A stretch of DNA of 64,000 nucleotides from Bacteroidota bacterium (GTDB taxonomy: Bacteria > Bacteroidota > Bacteroidia > B-17B0 > Aurantibacillaceae): positions 1-64,000 of the forward strand of contig CAUJCR010000034.1 of assembly GCA_963169355.1 (NCBI GenBank), given 5' to 3'. The notes beneath the pieces are model-generated. The model had not been told where the DNA came from, ran no database searches, and saw only the letters and a list, made by a program, of their open reading frames with translations. Every line of letters begins with the position of its first letter. Position 1 is the stretch's first letter. A program made the position numbers and the translations under genes. This document shows positions 1 through 7,938 of this stretch, piece by piece.

Positions 1-79
1 CAAAAAATAAGCACTATCTGTTTTTATATTTTGTTTTTGACCTTGTTTCATTAACTTTACTTAAAGTAATAGCTAATTT

Positions 80-343
80 ATGATATTTACTAATAAATTA
101 CAATTTCAATTGCCGCAGCATTACAAATGCAGCGGAGCGGGCGTTTCACTCTCTGAACTGTTCGCCACTACTGACGAGATTAAAGAGGTAAACTCCCACG
201 ATAAAACGGTAATGGAAAAAGTGAGCCTGATTGAGAGCCTGAACGATGATGAAAAAAATACCCTTTACAGTATGCTCGATGCCTTTATCGGCAAGCGAAA
301 ACTAAAGGATGCTCTTTCTAATGTATTGCAAGATGTAAAATGA
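80..343 (+). pseudogene. Truncated XRE-family regulator (C-terminal part only)
   Basis: The 87-residue frame ends like many Bacteroidota XRE/HTH_3 regulators: a 'SLSELFATTDE' stretch, then 'DKTVMEKVSLIESLNDDEK' and a basic helix (GKRKLKDALSNVL). In the family these follow an N-terminal helix-turn-helix. That domain is absent here: an in-frame stop lies at 74-76, two codons before the ATG, and the first 15 or so residues look unrelated. The coding DNA is about 45-50% G+C by eye, well above the rest of the window, which suggests foreign origin. It overlaps the next gene by 4 bases. Family assignment is from memory of the C-terminal pattern. It could still be expressed, but it should not bind DNA as a normal regulator. 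Confidence 0.55.
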
Positions 344-654
344 CAAACAATAATTTAAAAAATCAATTCAATCAAGAGTTGGCCGGCTTGCCGGGCAATC
401 AAATATTATCCTCGGAATATCGTAAGAAAAAACTGATTACCTACCTGATTAGAACCGGTGTTGCTATTGTGCTGTATTTCTTATTTTGGAAGTATCAGTG
501 GGTACGCTGGTCGCTGGTGGTTTACGTTCCTCTCAACCTGTTTTCCCTGTTCTCAATTTTCGGCTGGAGCTTTTTTCTAAAAAGAAAGATTGAACGAACC
601 AAAAGGAAAATCGAAGAAGCGGACACAATACAGACGAACTCAAAAACCGATTAA
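340..654 (+). CDS. Small two-helix membrane protein, function unknown
   Basis: The product has 104 residues. A hydrophilic N-terminus is followed by two hydrophobic segments at about residues 31-49 (a LITYLIRTGVAIVLYFLFW stretch) and 57-78, then a highly charged tail (KRKIERTKRKIEEAD). The ATG overlaps the stop of the preceding regulator remnant (ATGA at 340-343), so the two were probably one translationally coupled unit. Base composition is raised like its neighbour's. I do not recognise the family. Both genes probably arrived together on the same foreign fragment. Confidence 0.6.
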   Translation: MTNNNLKNQFNQELAGLPGNQILSSEYRKKKLITYLIRTGVAIVLYFLFWKYQWVRWSLVVYVPLNLFSLFSIFGWSFFLKRKIERTKRKIEEADTIQTNSKTD

Positions 655-657
655 TCT

Positions 658-1089
658 TTACTTATTCAGGAACTCCTTGTAAGCCTCTTTGATTTTCTGG
701 ATTATTTCATCACTCGCATCAATGGAACCCAAGTTCTTTTTTTGCTCGGCATAAAGGTCTATTAACTCCTGTTTTTCTTTAGGATGAGATTTCCAATAGT
801 TCGGTTCATTATTGATTAAAAATAAAGAACAAAGCAAGTCGCCTGGATAGTTTTCAACTTCTAAGAATAAGTTCTCTGTCAATTTTTTAATTCCTATCGG
901 AACTATAAATTGTAATCCAGAATTTTCAAGAATTAGGAAATAAATGTCAGATAGGTCAAGTTGTTCAATGGGTTTGTCATGAAGCATATAAAATCTATAT
1001 TCGGTACTCCAGTCATCCTCTCTTGGAATATTACCTTTCCACTTCCATCCCTCTAATTCACTAATACTTTTACTGAGAATTTTTTCCAT
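658..1089 (-). CDS. Immunity protein, CdiI-like, for the adjacent polymorphic toxin
   Basis: The product has 143 residues. Its layout matches the contact-dependent inhibition immunity family I know as CdiI_3: an N-terminal 'KSISELEGWKWKG', a middle 'KPIEQLDLSDIYFLI' with 'GLQFIVPIGIKKL', then 'ENYPGDLLCSLFLI' and 'YWKSHPKEKQELIDLY'. Proteins of this family bind and neutralise the C-terminal toxin domain encoded just upstream. Here the ATG starts five bases after the stop of the Ntox28-like toxin frame, the classical toxin-immunity order. It is intact, unlike the toxin gene. It may be kept for protection against toxins delivered by siblings. The family call is by pattern memory. Confidence 0.65.
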   Translation of the reverse strand: MEKILSKSISELEGWKWKGNIPREDDWSTEYRFYMLHDKPIEQLDLSDIYFLILENSGLQFIVPIGIKKLTENLFLEVENYPGDLLCSLFLINNEPNYWKSHPKEKQELIDLYAEQKKNLGSIDASDEIIQKIKEAYKEFLNK

Positions 1090-1094
1090 TTTAT

Positions 1095-1742
1095 TTAAAA
1101 ATTGCTTGCTGCCTTCTTGGCACTGTTTAATGTATTTGATATGTCATTATATTGTTTAGTGACATCATTTAATATACCCTGTGCTGCCTTTAATGCATCT
1201 CCTTCAAATGCCCCAGCTTTAATTTGTTTTGTGAGGTTGTCTATTTGAGTTTTCATACCGCTAAGCGCTTCTGTAGCCTTTTTTAAATGTTGATAAGGTG
1301 TGCCATCCGCTTTAACACCACTTTTTAAACCATATATTTCCTTAACTGCACCCGCTAAATCATCTTCTTCTAATCCTCTAGCTTGATTATTAAACTTCTT
1401 GGTAAAGTCTGCAACCAAATCAGAGCCTTTGCCCATTACTTTATTAGGTCCAAGTTTTTTAAACGCTTGTCCTGCTGCTTTTCCTGCCCATTCGGTAACG
1501 CTTTCAAACTTCTTGGTTATTTTATATACTGCATATCCTTGGTCGCCCAATTTATAAGCCCCGTAAGCATCTCCCGCAATAGGTATAACTTCAATTGCAT
1601 ATTCCCACCATGATTGGGAAGTAGCTATATCAATAGCATCTAAAGCATCTCCAGCTAATTGTTTTGCCCAACTCTTAGACATATATGCTTTTAATCGATT
1701 CTTTATAGCAGCCTCAACTGTTTCTTTAGCTGCTTTTTTCAA
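1095..1742 (-). CDS. Polymorphic toxin C-terminal tip, Ntox28-like, separated from its RHS core by an amber stop
   Basis: The frame reads 215 residues from a TTG. It continues the frame of the RHS core upstream; only TAG at 1746-1748 and one Gly codon lie between. The first 100 or so residues are an RHS-to-toxin linker (GLKKAAKETVEAAIKNR, then IPIAGDAYGAYK). The last 90 are a predicted all-helical domain with 'GVKADGTPYQHLKKATEAL' and 'QIDNLTKQI', which resembles bacterial toxin 28 (Ntox28), a predicted nuclease family. An immunity gene follows. Without readthrough or reinitiation at the TTG, the toxin could not be delivered attached to an RHS shell. It could be a decayed remnant or a displaced tip cassette. 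Confidence 0.6.
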   Translation of the reverse strand: MKKAAKETVEAAIKNRLKAYMSKSWAKQLAGDALDAIDIATSQSWWEYAIEVIPIAGDAYGAYKLGDQGYAVYKITKKFESVTEWAGKAAGQAFKKLGPNKVMGKGSDLVADFTKKFNNQARGLEEDDLAGAVKEIYGLKSGVKADGTPYQHLKKATEALSGMKTQIDNLTKQIKAGAFEGDALKAAQGILNDVTKQYNDISNTLNSAKKAASNF

Positions 1743-1745
1743 ACC

Positions 1746-2171
1746 CTACTTTGCTACTTGCTTTGCAAAAATTGAAATAGGACTTTCACCATCAGGGTCA
1801 GTAAAGAAATTCGGATTGTTATTAAAAACAGCATAACCAGAAATGTCATGCAGAATAATAGGATCTATTTGCCATCTTCTTCCAATCCTTGGATCATATC
1901 CATAATCCCCAAAAGACAAGTGATTTCCGCTTCCTTTTATTTCGTCATCCTTTTCATGTCCGTTAAACCCGAAACGATAGTTCCCACTATTAAACTGCCT
2001 ACCTGGCATTGGGCTACCAAAGGCGTAATAATCAGTTGAGCTTATCACATCGGGTAGGTAGTAATCGGTTATAAAATCGTTATTGGCATCTACAGGTATT
2101 TTGCGGTCGGAGATAACAGTAAGTACATTCCCTAAATGGTTGCTTAGTTCGTATGGGCTTACTCGTTTCAT
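1746..2171 (-). pseudogene. RHS repeat-associated core domain fragment, 5'-truncated
   Basis: The frame carries the conserved RHS core that precedes toxin tips: 'YELSNHLGNVLTVISDRK', 'DYYAFGSPMPGR', 'YRFGFNGHEKDDE', 'YGYDPRIGRRWQIDP' and 'PNFFTDPDGESP'. Complete RHS proteins have well over a thousand residues and a signal or delivery domain. Here only about 140 residues remain. I place the start at the ATG at 2171 (MKRVSPYELSN). An ATG at 2198 in the same frame lies inside the secDF terminator hairpin, so its extra residues are artefact. The frame ends at TAG 1746-1748, where homologues typically read through into the toxin linker. This makes it a pseudogene or orphan tip fragment. Confidence 0.8.
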
Positions 2172-2182
2172 TAAGTAAATAT

Positions 2183-2224
2183 AAAAAAAACGCTCCAAAA
2201 TTTTAGAAAATTTGGAGCGTTTTA
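2183..2224 (-). terminator. Rho-independent terminator of secDF
   Basis: A 10-bp stem (ACGCTCCAAA pairing with TTTGGAGCGT, 2190-2199 and 2211-2220) with A/T-rich extension on both sides forms a strong hairpin 18 bases after the secDF stop. It is flanked by A8 and TTT runs, so it can work in both directions. The RHS fragment begins right next to it. Confidence 0.85.
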
Positions 2225-2241
2225 TATAATAAGAGGCTTAG

Positions 2242-5200
2242 TTATTTTTTCTTATCAAAATCAACCACAATTGGTGTTGAGATACATAATGATGAGTAAG
2301 TACCAATAATACGACCAATTAATAAGGCAAATATAAACCCTCTAATACTTTCTCCACCAAAAATAAAGATAACAATTAATACAAAGAATACGGTTAACGA
2401 AGTTAAAATAGTACGGCTTAAGGTGCTATTTAAAGCGTAATTAATTAAAGTATTATGCTCTTCTTCGGTTTCATCGGCTTTGCTATCTTCGGCAAGGCGT
2501 TCACGAATACGGTCAAATACTACCACAGTTTCCGTCATGGTATAACCCATTACCGTTAATATGGCGGCAATAAAATCCTGACCTATTTCTAACGAGAATG
2601 GCACTACACCTTCTAGTATGGTGTAAAAAGACAATACAATTAACACGTCGTGAAACAAGGCTACTACAGCTCCTAAACCATATTGCCATTTTTTAAATCG
2701 TACTACAATGTATATAAACATTACTAAGCACGAGAATAAAATTGCGGCATAAGCTCCGTATAAAATATCAGTAGCAATAGTTGGTCCTACTTTTTGTTGG
2801 CTTACCAAATCGTGTTTTACTTGCAAAGTATTTAAACCATCATTTAAAGCTTTTTCTACTTCAGTATCTACGGTTGGCGAGTTATCACTTACACGATACG
2901 AAGTAGTAATTTTCATTTGATGGCTACCACCAACCGTTTTTACTTCTAACGAAGCATCTTTAAAGGCATCTTTTAAAGCATGTTTCACATCTTCGGTATT
3001 CATTTCTTTATCAAAACGAACCATGTAAGTACGTCCACCTTTAAAATCAACACCTAATTTTAATCCGCCATTTACAAAATACATAATTGTACCTGCAATA
3101 ATAATTACCGACGAAATGGTATAATATAATTTACGACGTCCTACAAAGTTAATAGCTACTTCTTTAAATGAATTGCGAGTTACATTATTATCAAATGGAA
3201 TCTCCATTTTACGGCTCAACATCCAATCAAAAATTAAACGTGTAATTAAAATAGCCGAGAATAATGAAGCGCCAATACCAATTAATAAAGTAGTGGCAAA
3301 ACCTTGCACAGGTCCCGAACCAAATACCATTAAGATAATAGCTAAAATAGCCAAGGTAACGTTCGAGTCAATAATAGAACTCATGGCGTGTTTAAAACCC
3401 TCGTTAATAGCTTGCGCTGTTGTTCTACCTTGCGCTAATTCCTCACGCACCCTTTCAAATATTAAGATGTTGGCATCTACCGCCAAACCAATGGTTAACA
3501 CAATACCTGCAATACCTGGTAAGGTAAGCACAGCATTCATCGAACTTAATATACCCATTATAAAAAACATATTGGCTACCAATGCTACATTGGCTACCAT
3601 ACCTGCTTTGTTATAGTACATATACATAAATACTAAAATAACTAATAAGGCTACCATAGTACTTGTTAAACCTGAGTCAATGGCCTCTTGCCCTAATGTA
3701 GGACCTACCACGCTTTCTTCAACAATACGAGCAGGCGCAGGTAATTTACCAGCACTTAATACAGCGGCTAAAGCTTCGGCTTCTTCTACGGTAAAGTTAC
3801 CTGTAATTTGAGAGTTACCGCCTTTAATTTCGCCATTTACAGTAGGTGCCGAGTAAACCATGTTATCCATTACCACAGCAATTGAGCGACCTTTTTTATC
3901 GCCTTGAGGTGCATTTTCTCTAGTAAGCTTTGCCCATTTTTGAGCAGCTTCACCAGTCATGCTCATGCTAATGTATGGGTGACCACCACTTTGTGCATCA
4001 AAATCTTTTCTTGCATCGGTAATAATATCGCCATACATAGCAGCTTTACCATTGCGGTCGGTTACTTTTATAGCATATAATTCGTAATACACACCTATCA
4101 CATCACCCGATTCGTTTTTAACCTCTTCGGGTTTAGCACCCCACATAAATTTAAGTTTTTTAGGTAAAAACGATTTTAATGCTGGATGCCTTAATAATTC
4201 ATTCGCCTTTGCCGTATCTTCTTTGCTATATGCACGCGCTACAACTGGCCCCGGTAAAAACTGCTCGGGTTGTTGAGTTTGCTGGTTATACGACACATTA
4301 GCTTTTAAAGGACTTGGCGTATTACCCACATATATTAATGGGAAACGCATGTTAAACGAATCTAAGGCTGTTAATTTTACTTTGTTATTTACTGTTTTAG
4401 TAGCTAACGAATCGCTCGTTTTAGTTAAGCTATCAACCGCTGCCGAAGCTACTTTATTAGTATCGGCTGGTGTAGTTGTTTTAGTAGAATCGGTAGCTAC
4501 TGTATTGGTTGTATCCGATTTAAAATCAAAATTAGGATATAATGCTTTCGATAATTTAGTGTTGGCTTCAATTAATAAATTACCTAACTCGGTATTATCG
4601 TAAGTTTCCCAAAACTCAAGATTTGCAGTTCCTTGTAATAATTCACGTACACGCTCTTTATCTTTTACCCCTGGTAGTTCTACTAAAATACGCCCGCTAT
4701 TACCCAATTTTTGGATATTAGGTTGAGCAACCCCAAAACGGTCGATACGAGAACGGAACGTTTTTTCGGAGTTAGAAATTGATTCATCTACTTTTTCGCG
4801 AATAAATTTAATAACCTCTTCGTTAGAAGCATTGTAATCAATTTTACCTTTAAGCTCAATAGTTTGAAACAAAGGCGCTAAACGACCATTAGGTGCATTT
4901 TCTTTATATTTTTTTGCAAACAAGGTAAGGTAATCGTCATTGTTTCCAACACCCAAGCTGTTTTGAGCATCTTCTAACGATTTTTTAAATAATGGGTCTT
5001 GATTATCATTCGACATGTTTTTTACAATGTCTTTTACAGATATTTCAAGCGTTACGTTCATACCACCACGTAAGTCTAAGCCTAAGTTAATTTCACGACG
5101 TTTACACTCATCGTAAGTATAACTTGCAATTAATAAGTCATACACTGGTTGGTTTTTCACCGAATCTAAATAACGATCGGCTAATTTTTCTTTTAAAGAA

Positions 5201-5403
5201 TCTAAGTAAAACGACTCTTTAGTAGCATCGCCATTAGCGTATTTTTTGGCGTTGGCTTGCACCGCAGCCGATTCTAAAAGACTAGTGGCATACTCGTTAG
5301 CATCTGATTCAACGCCACGGGTAACCCATGTAAACGATAAATAAAAAATACAAGCTAAAGCTAATAATATAGCAAAAATTTTAATGGCACCTTTGTTTTG
5401 CAT
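2242..5403 (-). CDS. secDF: Protein translocase subunit SecDF (fused)
   Basis: This is an inner-membrane export factor that uses the proton gradient to help the SecYEG channel pull proteins across. At 1053 residues it is the fused SecD-SecF form common in Bacteroidota. The N-terminal membrane segment is at about 7-27. The SecD signature 'INLGLDLRGGMNVTLEI' follows near residue 105, then the periplasmic domain with 'RILVELPGVKD', a Thr/Ser/Ala-rich linker near 300-345, and six SecD membrane helices. The SecF half starts near residue 750 (RRKLYYTISSVIIIAG) with 'LGVDFKGGRTYMVRF' and ends in its own helices with a DFDKKK tail. It is a single-gene unit with a clear promoter upstream and a terminator downstream. 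Confidence 0.97.
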   Translation of the reverse strand: MQNKGAIKIFAILLALACIFYLSFTWVTRGVESDANEYATSLLESAAVQANAKKYANGDATKESFYLDSLKEKLADRYLDSVKNQPVYDLLIASYTYDECKRREINLGLDLRGGMNVTLEISVKDIVKNMSNDNQDPLFKKSLEDAQNSLGVGNNDDYLTLFAKKYKENAPNGRLAPLFQTIELKGKIDYNASNEEVIKFIREKVDESISNSEKTFRSRIDRFGVAQPNIQKLGNSGRILVELPGVKDKERVRELLQGTANLEFWETYDNTELGNLLIEANTKLSKALYPNFDFKSDTTNTVATDSTKTTTPADTNKVASAAVDSLTKTSDSLATKTVNNKVKLTALDSFNMRFPLIYVGNTPSPLKANVSYNQQTQQPEQFLPGPVVARAYSKEDTAKANELLRHPALKSFLPKKLKFMWGAKPEEVKNESGDVIGVYYELYAIKVTDRNGKAAMYGDIITDARKDFDAQSGGHPYISMSMTGEAAQKWAKLTRENAPQGDKKGRSIAVVMDNMVYSAPTVNGEIKGGNSQITGNFTVEEAEALAAVLSAGKLPAPARIVEESVVGPTLGQEAIDSGLTSTMVALLVILVFMYMYYNKAGMVANVALVANMFFIMGILSSMNAVLTLPGIAGIVLTIGLAVDANILIFERVREELAQGRTTAQAINEGFKHAMSSIIDSNVTLAILAIILMVFGSGPVQGFATTLLIGIGASLFSAILITRLIFDWMLSRKMEIPFDNNVTRNSFKEVAINFVGRRKLYYTISSVIIIAGTIMYFVNGGLKLGVDFKGGRTYMVRFDKEMNTEDVKHALKDAFKDASLEVKTVGGSHQMKITTSYRVSDNSPTVDTEVEKALNDGLNTLQVKHDLVSQQKVGPTIATDILYGAYAAILFSCLVMFIYIVVRFKKWQYGLGAVVALFHDVLIVLSFYTILEGVVPFSLEIGQDFIAAILTVMGYTMTETVVVFDRIRERLAEDSKADETEEEHNTLINYALNSTLSRTILTSLTVFFVLIVIFIFGGESIRGFIFALLIGRIIGTYSSLCISTPIVVDFDKKK

Positions 5404-5436
5404 AAAAATGATATTTGTTCAATAAAATTAAGGGTG

Positions 5437-5468
5437 CAAATATAATGTACCGTTACATATAAAACAAA
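5437..5468 (-). promoter_or_regulatory. secDF promoter (TTTG-N20-TATATTTG)
   Basis: On the minus strand a -33 TTTG (5465-5468) is followed after 20 bases by the Bacteroidota -7 box TATATTTG (5437-5444), 33 bases before the secDF ATG. The spacer holds an ATGTA/TACAT inverted repeat that could be a protein-binding site. Confidence 0.7.
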
Positions 5469-5522
5469 TAAATTTAACATTGATAATTAAGTAGTTAGCT
5501 ATTTTTACTCTAATTTAATTCG

Positions 5523-5530
5523 TATTTTTG
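5523..5530 (+). promoter_or_regulatory. -7 box TATTTTTG next to a start codon
   Basis: TATTTTTG lies only five bases before the ATG at 5536. Transcription from such a box starts a few bases downstream, so the mRNA would have almost no leader. The -33 element is weak. Confidence 0.5.
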
Positions 5531-5535
5531 AGCCT

Positions 5536-7767
5536 ATGACAAGATGTGTACTTATTATTGGCTTTTTAGTTTTAGGATTTGTTTTACAGGCTCAAAACCT
5601 AGTTTACCGAGATACAACGCCTGCAGTTTTTGAAAATGGTGTTAAACTAAAAATGCCTTGGGCAGGCGGAATTAATTTTGCATCGTTTACACCTATTGAT
5701 TTAAACGCCGATGGAAAATTAGATCTTGCCGCTTTTGATAAAATAAGTGGTTCGGGCGGAAAACTAAGAACCTACTTAAATGTGGGTGGCACGGGCGAAG
5801 CTAAATATTTACACAGTTTTACGTATCAAGAAGATTTTCCAGCTGTTACCGATTGGGCACTTTTTTTTGATTATAATTATGATGGCAAAGCCGATTTGTT
5901 TACCTACACCACAGGTGGTATTAAGGTTTTTAAAAACACATCAAATGGCGCTACGCTTTCGTTTCAATTAGAAAAATCGTTATTAAGAAGTAATTATAAC
6001 CCTGGCGGTCCTACACCTAATTATAGCAACATACCTGTTATAACCGTGGGCATACCAGGCATAGCCGATTTAGATAATGATGGCGACTTAGATATTTTAA
6101 CCTTTTCTTACACCGGAGTAAGAGTTGAATTTCATAAAAATATGAGTCAAGAAAAATACGGTGTAGCAGATAGTTTAGTGTTTGATATGGTAGATAATTG
6201 TTGGGGCGATTTTCAAGAAAGTTCTTGCATGGTAGATTTAAACATGTGCCCGTTTATGAAACAATACCAACAAGCCATTGAGGCAAATCCCAATAAGGTA
6301 CTACATGCAGGCTCGTGCATTATGTGTTTTGATAGAGATGGCGATGGCGATCAAGAATTATTATTAGGTGATGTATCTTGTAATCATCCTATTTTTGTAT
6401 CTAACGAGGGCAGCACTAGTAATGCACATATTGGCGATACCACAGCGTTATACCCAAATTATCCAAACAAAGCCTCTACCAATGTCATTCGTTTTAATAC
6501 ATTTCCTTGCTCGTATCATTTAGATATTAATAATGATGGTGCTAAAGATTTAATTGTAACTCCCAACTCCATATCGGGTGCCGAAAATTACCAAAGTGTG
6601 TGGTACTACCAAAATACCTCTACAACACCTACCGTTAATTTTGTATATCAACAAAATAATTTTTTACAAGATAATATGATTGAGTTAGGCGAAGGCGCCT
6701 ACCCTGTTTTGTTTGATGCGGATGCCGATGGGAAAAAAGATTTAATAATTGGCAACCTTGGTTATTTTACTGTAAACACCAATAAGTCTAAATTAGCGTA
6801 TTATAAAAACATAGGTACCAATGCATCGCCATCGTTTTCATTAATTACTCGCGATTATCAAAACCTTTCGAGCTACAACATTTTTTCAATGGCTCCCACC
6901 TTTGGTGATTTAGACGGCGATGGCGACCAAGATTTAATAATAGGTGGCAACAATGGTCGGGTACATTATTTTGAAAACACTGCTGGCGCTGGTAATGCTG
7001 CAGTATTTAGCAACTATACCGCCAATTATCAAAACATATTAGGTAACAATTTAGTATATCCGCAGTTGTTTGACGTGGATAATAATGGCACTTTAGATTT
7101 ATTGTTAGGCTCCTTAAATGGTAAACTCATTTATTACCAAAACATAGGTACAACCACAACGCCTACCTTTACATTAGTGTCAAATAATTTTGGTAATGTG
7201 GATGTACGACAATTAAGCATTGGAGCTACTACAGGATACAGTACGCCTTATATGTTCAGAGATGCAGGCGTTACAAAGCTGCTAGTAGGTTGCGAAGTAG
7301 GTAGCATTTACTTATACGATAATATTGATGGAAACTTAAATGGCACTTTTCAAAAAGTAGATACCATGTTGTATGGTATTAACGAAGGAACCCGCAGCGC
7401 ACCTTGTTACGAAGATATTACAAGCGATGGTAAGCGCGATTTATTGGTAGGAAATTATTCGGGTGGTGTTGCCTTTTTTAATTCAACCAATGTGAGCATG
7501 GTAAATGTAAAAGAAACATTTTATGAAAACGAGGTAGTGGTTTTTCCTAATCCAGCTAATCAAGTGGTTAATATTTCTATCAACAACCATCAAATAGAAA
7601 CGCTTAACATTTCGTGTGTAGATATGTTAGGAAAAACCATTAAACAATGGGAAAGTCAACAAAAACATATCACACTAGATGTTTCAACCTTAGTAAAAGG
7701 CATTTATTTTATATTAATCAGTAACCCATCAGGAGTTACCATTAGTAAAAAAATAATAATAGATTAA
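5536..7767 (+). CDS. Secreted FG-GAP/VCBS repeat protein with T9SS type A sorting domain
   Basis: The 743-residue product has a signal peptide (cleavage near 'GFVLQAQ', residue 20) followed by about nine FG-GAP/VCBS repeats with Asp-rich calcium-binding loops, such as DLNADGKLDL, DYNYDGKADL, DLDNDGDLDI, DRDGDGDQEL, DINNDGAKDL, DADADGKKDL and DLDGDGDQDL. These build a beta-propeller. The last 85 or so residues ('VVVFPNPANQVVNISI' through 'LVKGIYFILIS') are a type A C-terminal sorting domain that sends proteins through the type IX secretion system to the cell surface. The binding partner or substrate cannot be read from the sequence. It sits alone, divergent from secDF and convergent with the next gene. 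Confidence 0.93.
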   Translation: MTRCVLIIGFLVLGFVLQAQNLVYRDTTPAVFENGVKLKMPWAGGINFASFTPIDLNADGKLDLAAFDKISGSGGKLRTYLNVGGTGEAKYLHSFTYQEDFPAVTDWALFFDYNYDGKADLFTYTTGGIKVFKNTSNGATLSFQLEKSLLRSNYNPGGPTPNYSNIPVITVGIPGIADLDNDGDLDILTFSYTGVRVEFHKNMSQEKYGVADSLVFDMVDNCWGDFQESSCMVDLNMCPFMKQYQQAIEANPNKVLHAGSCIMCFDRDGDGDQELLLGDVSCNHPIFVSNEGSTSNAHIGDTTALYPNYPNKASTNVIRFNTFPCSYHLDINNDGAKDLIVTPNSISGAENYQSVWYYQNTSTTPTVNFVYQQNNFLQDNMIELGEGAYPVLFDADADGKKDLIIGNLGYFTVNTNKSKLAYYKNIGTNASPSFSLITRDYQNLSSYNIFSMAPTFGDLDGDGDQDLIIGGNNGRVHYFENTAGAGNAAVFSNYTANYQNILGNNLVYPQLFDVDNNGTLDLLLGSLNGKLIYYQNIGTTTTPTFTLVSNNFGNVDVRQLSIGATTGYSTPYMFRDAGVTKLLVGCEVGSIYLYDNIDGNLNGTFQKVDTMLYGINEGTRSAPCYEDITSDGKRDLLVGNYSGGVAFFNSTNVSMVNVKETFYENEVVVFPNPANQVVNISINNHQIETLNISCVDMLGKTIKQWESQQKHITLDVSTLVKGIYFILISNPSGVTISKKIIID

Positions 7768-7938
7768 TTTAACCCAAATTATGTATTAGCAATTCTATTA
7801 CGAGCTAAAATCTCTGCAAAATATGAAGCTTCGCCACTTTTTCTCTTTCACCGTAACAGTGGCTACGCTTCACTCGTAAAAGTTCATATTTTATTGGGCT
7901 TTTAACTCTCACTGCTAATTTCTAATGCATAATCTGGT
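7768..7938. repeat. Imperfect palindromic intergenic element
   Basis: The whole gap between two convergent genes is a degenerate long inverted repeat. The outer arms are near 7769-7783 (AACCCAAATTATG) and 7928-7941 (CATAATCTGGTT). The inner arms include AAAATATGAA...GCTTCGCCAC (from 7819) against GTGGCTACGCTTCA...TTCATATTTT. A 24-base piece of the left arm (7787-7810) recurs with one mismatch at 60393-60416. It may serve as a terminator for both flanking genes, or be a degenerate MITE or REP-like unit. Confidence 0.55.

Noticed and set aside
2171-2198. Upstream ATG at 2198 as the start of the RHS fragment
   Set aside because: The extra nine codons are the secDF terminator hairpin, not RHS sequence.
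3173-3616. Open frame antisense to secDF (147 codons, plus strand)
   Set aside because: It lies entirely inside the SecD membrane-helix region; hydrophobic helices give long antisense frames. The secDF match is unambiguous and no promoter or homology supports the antisense frame.
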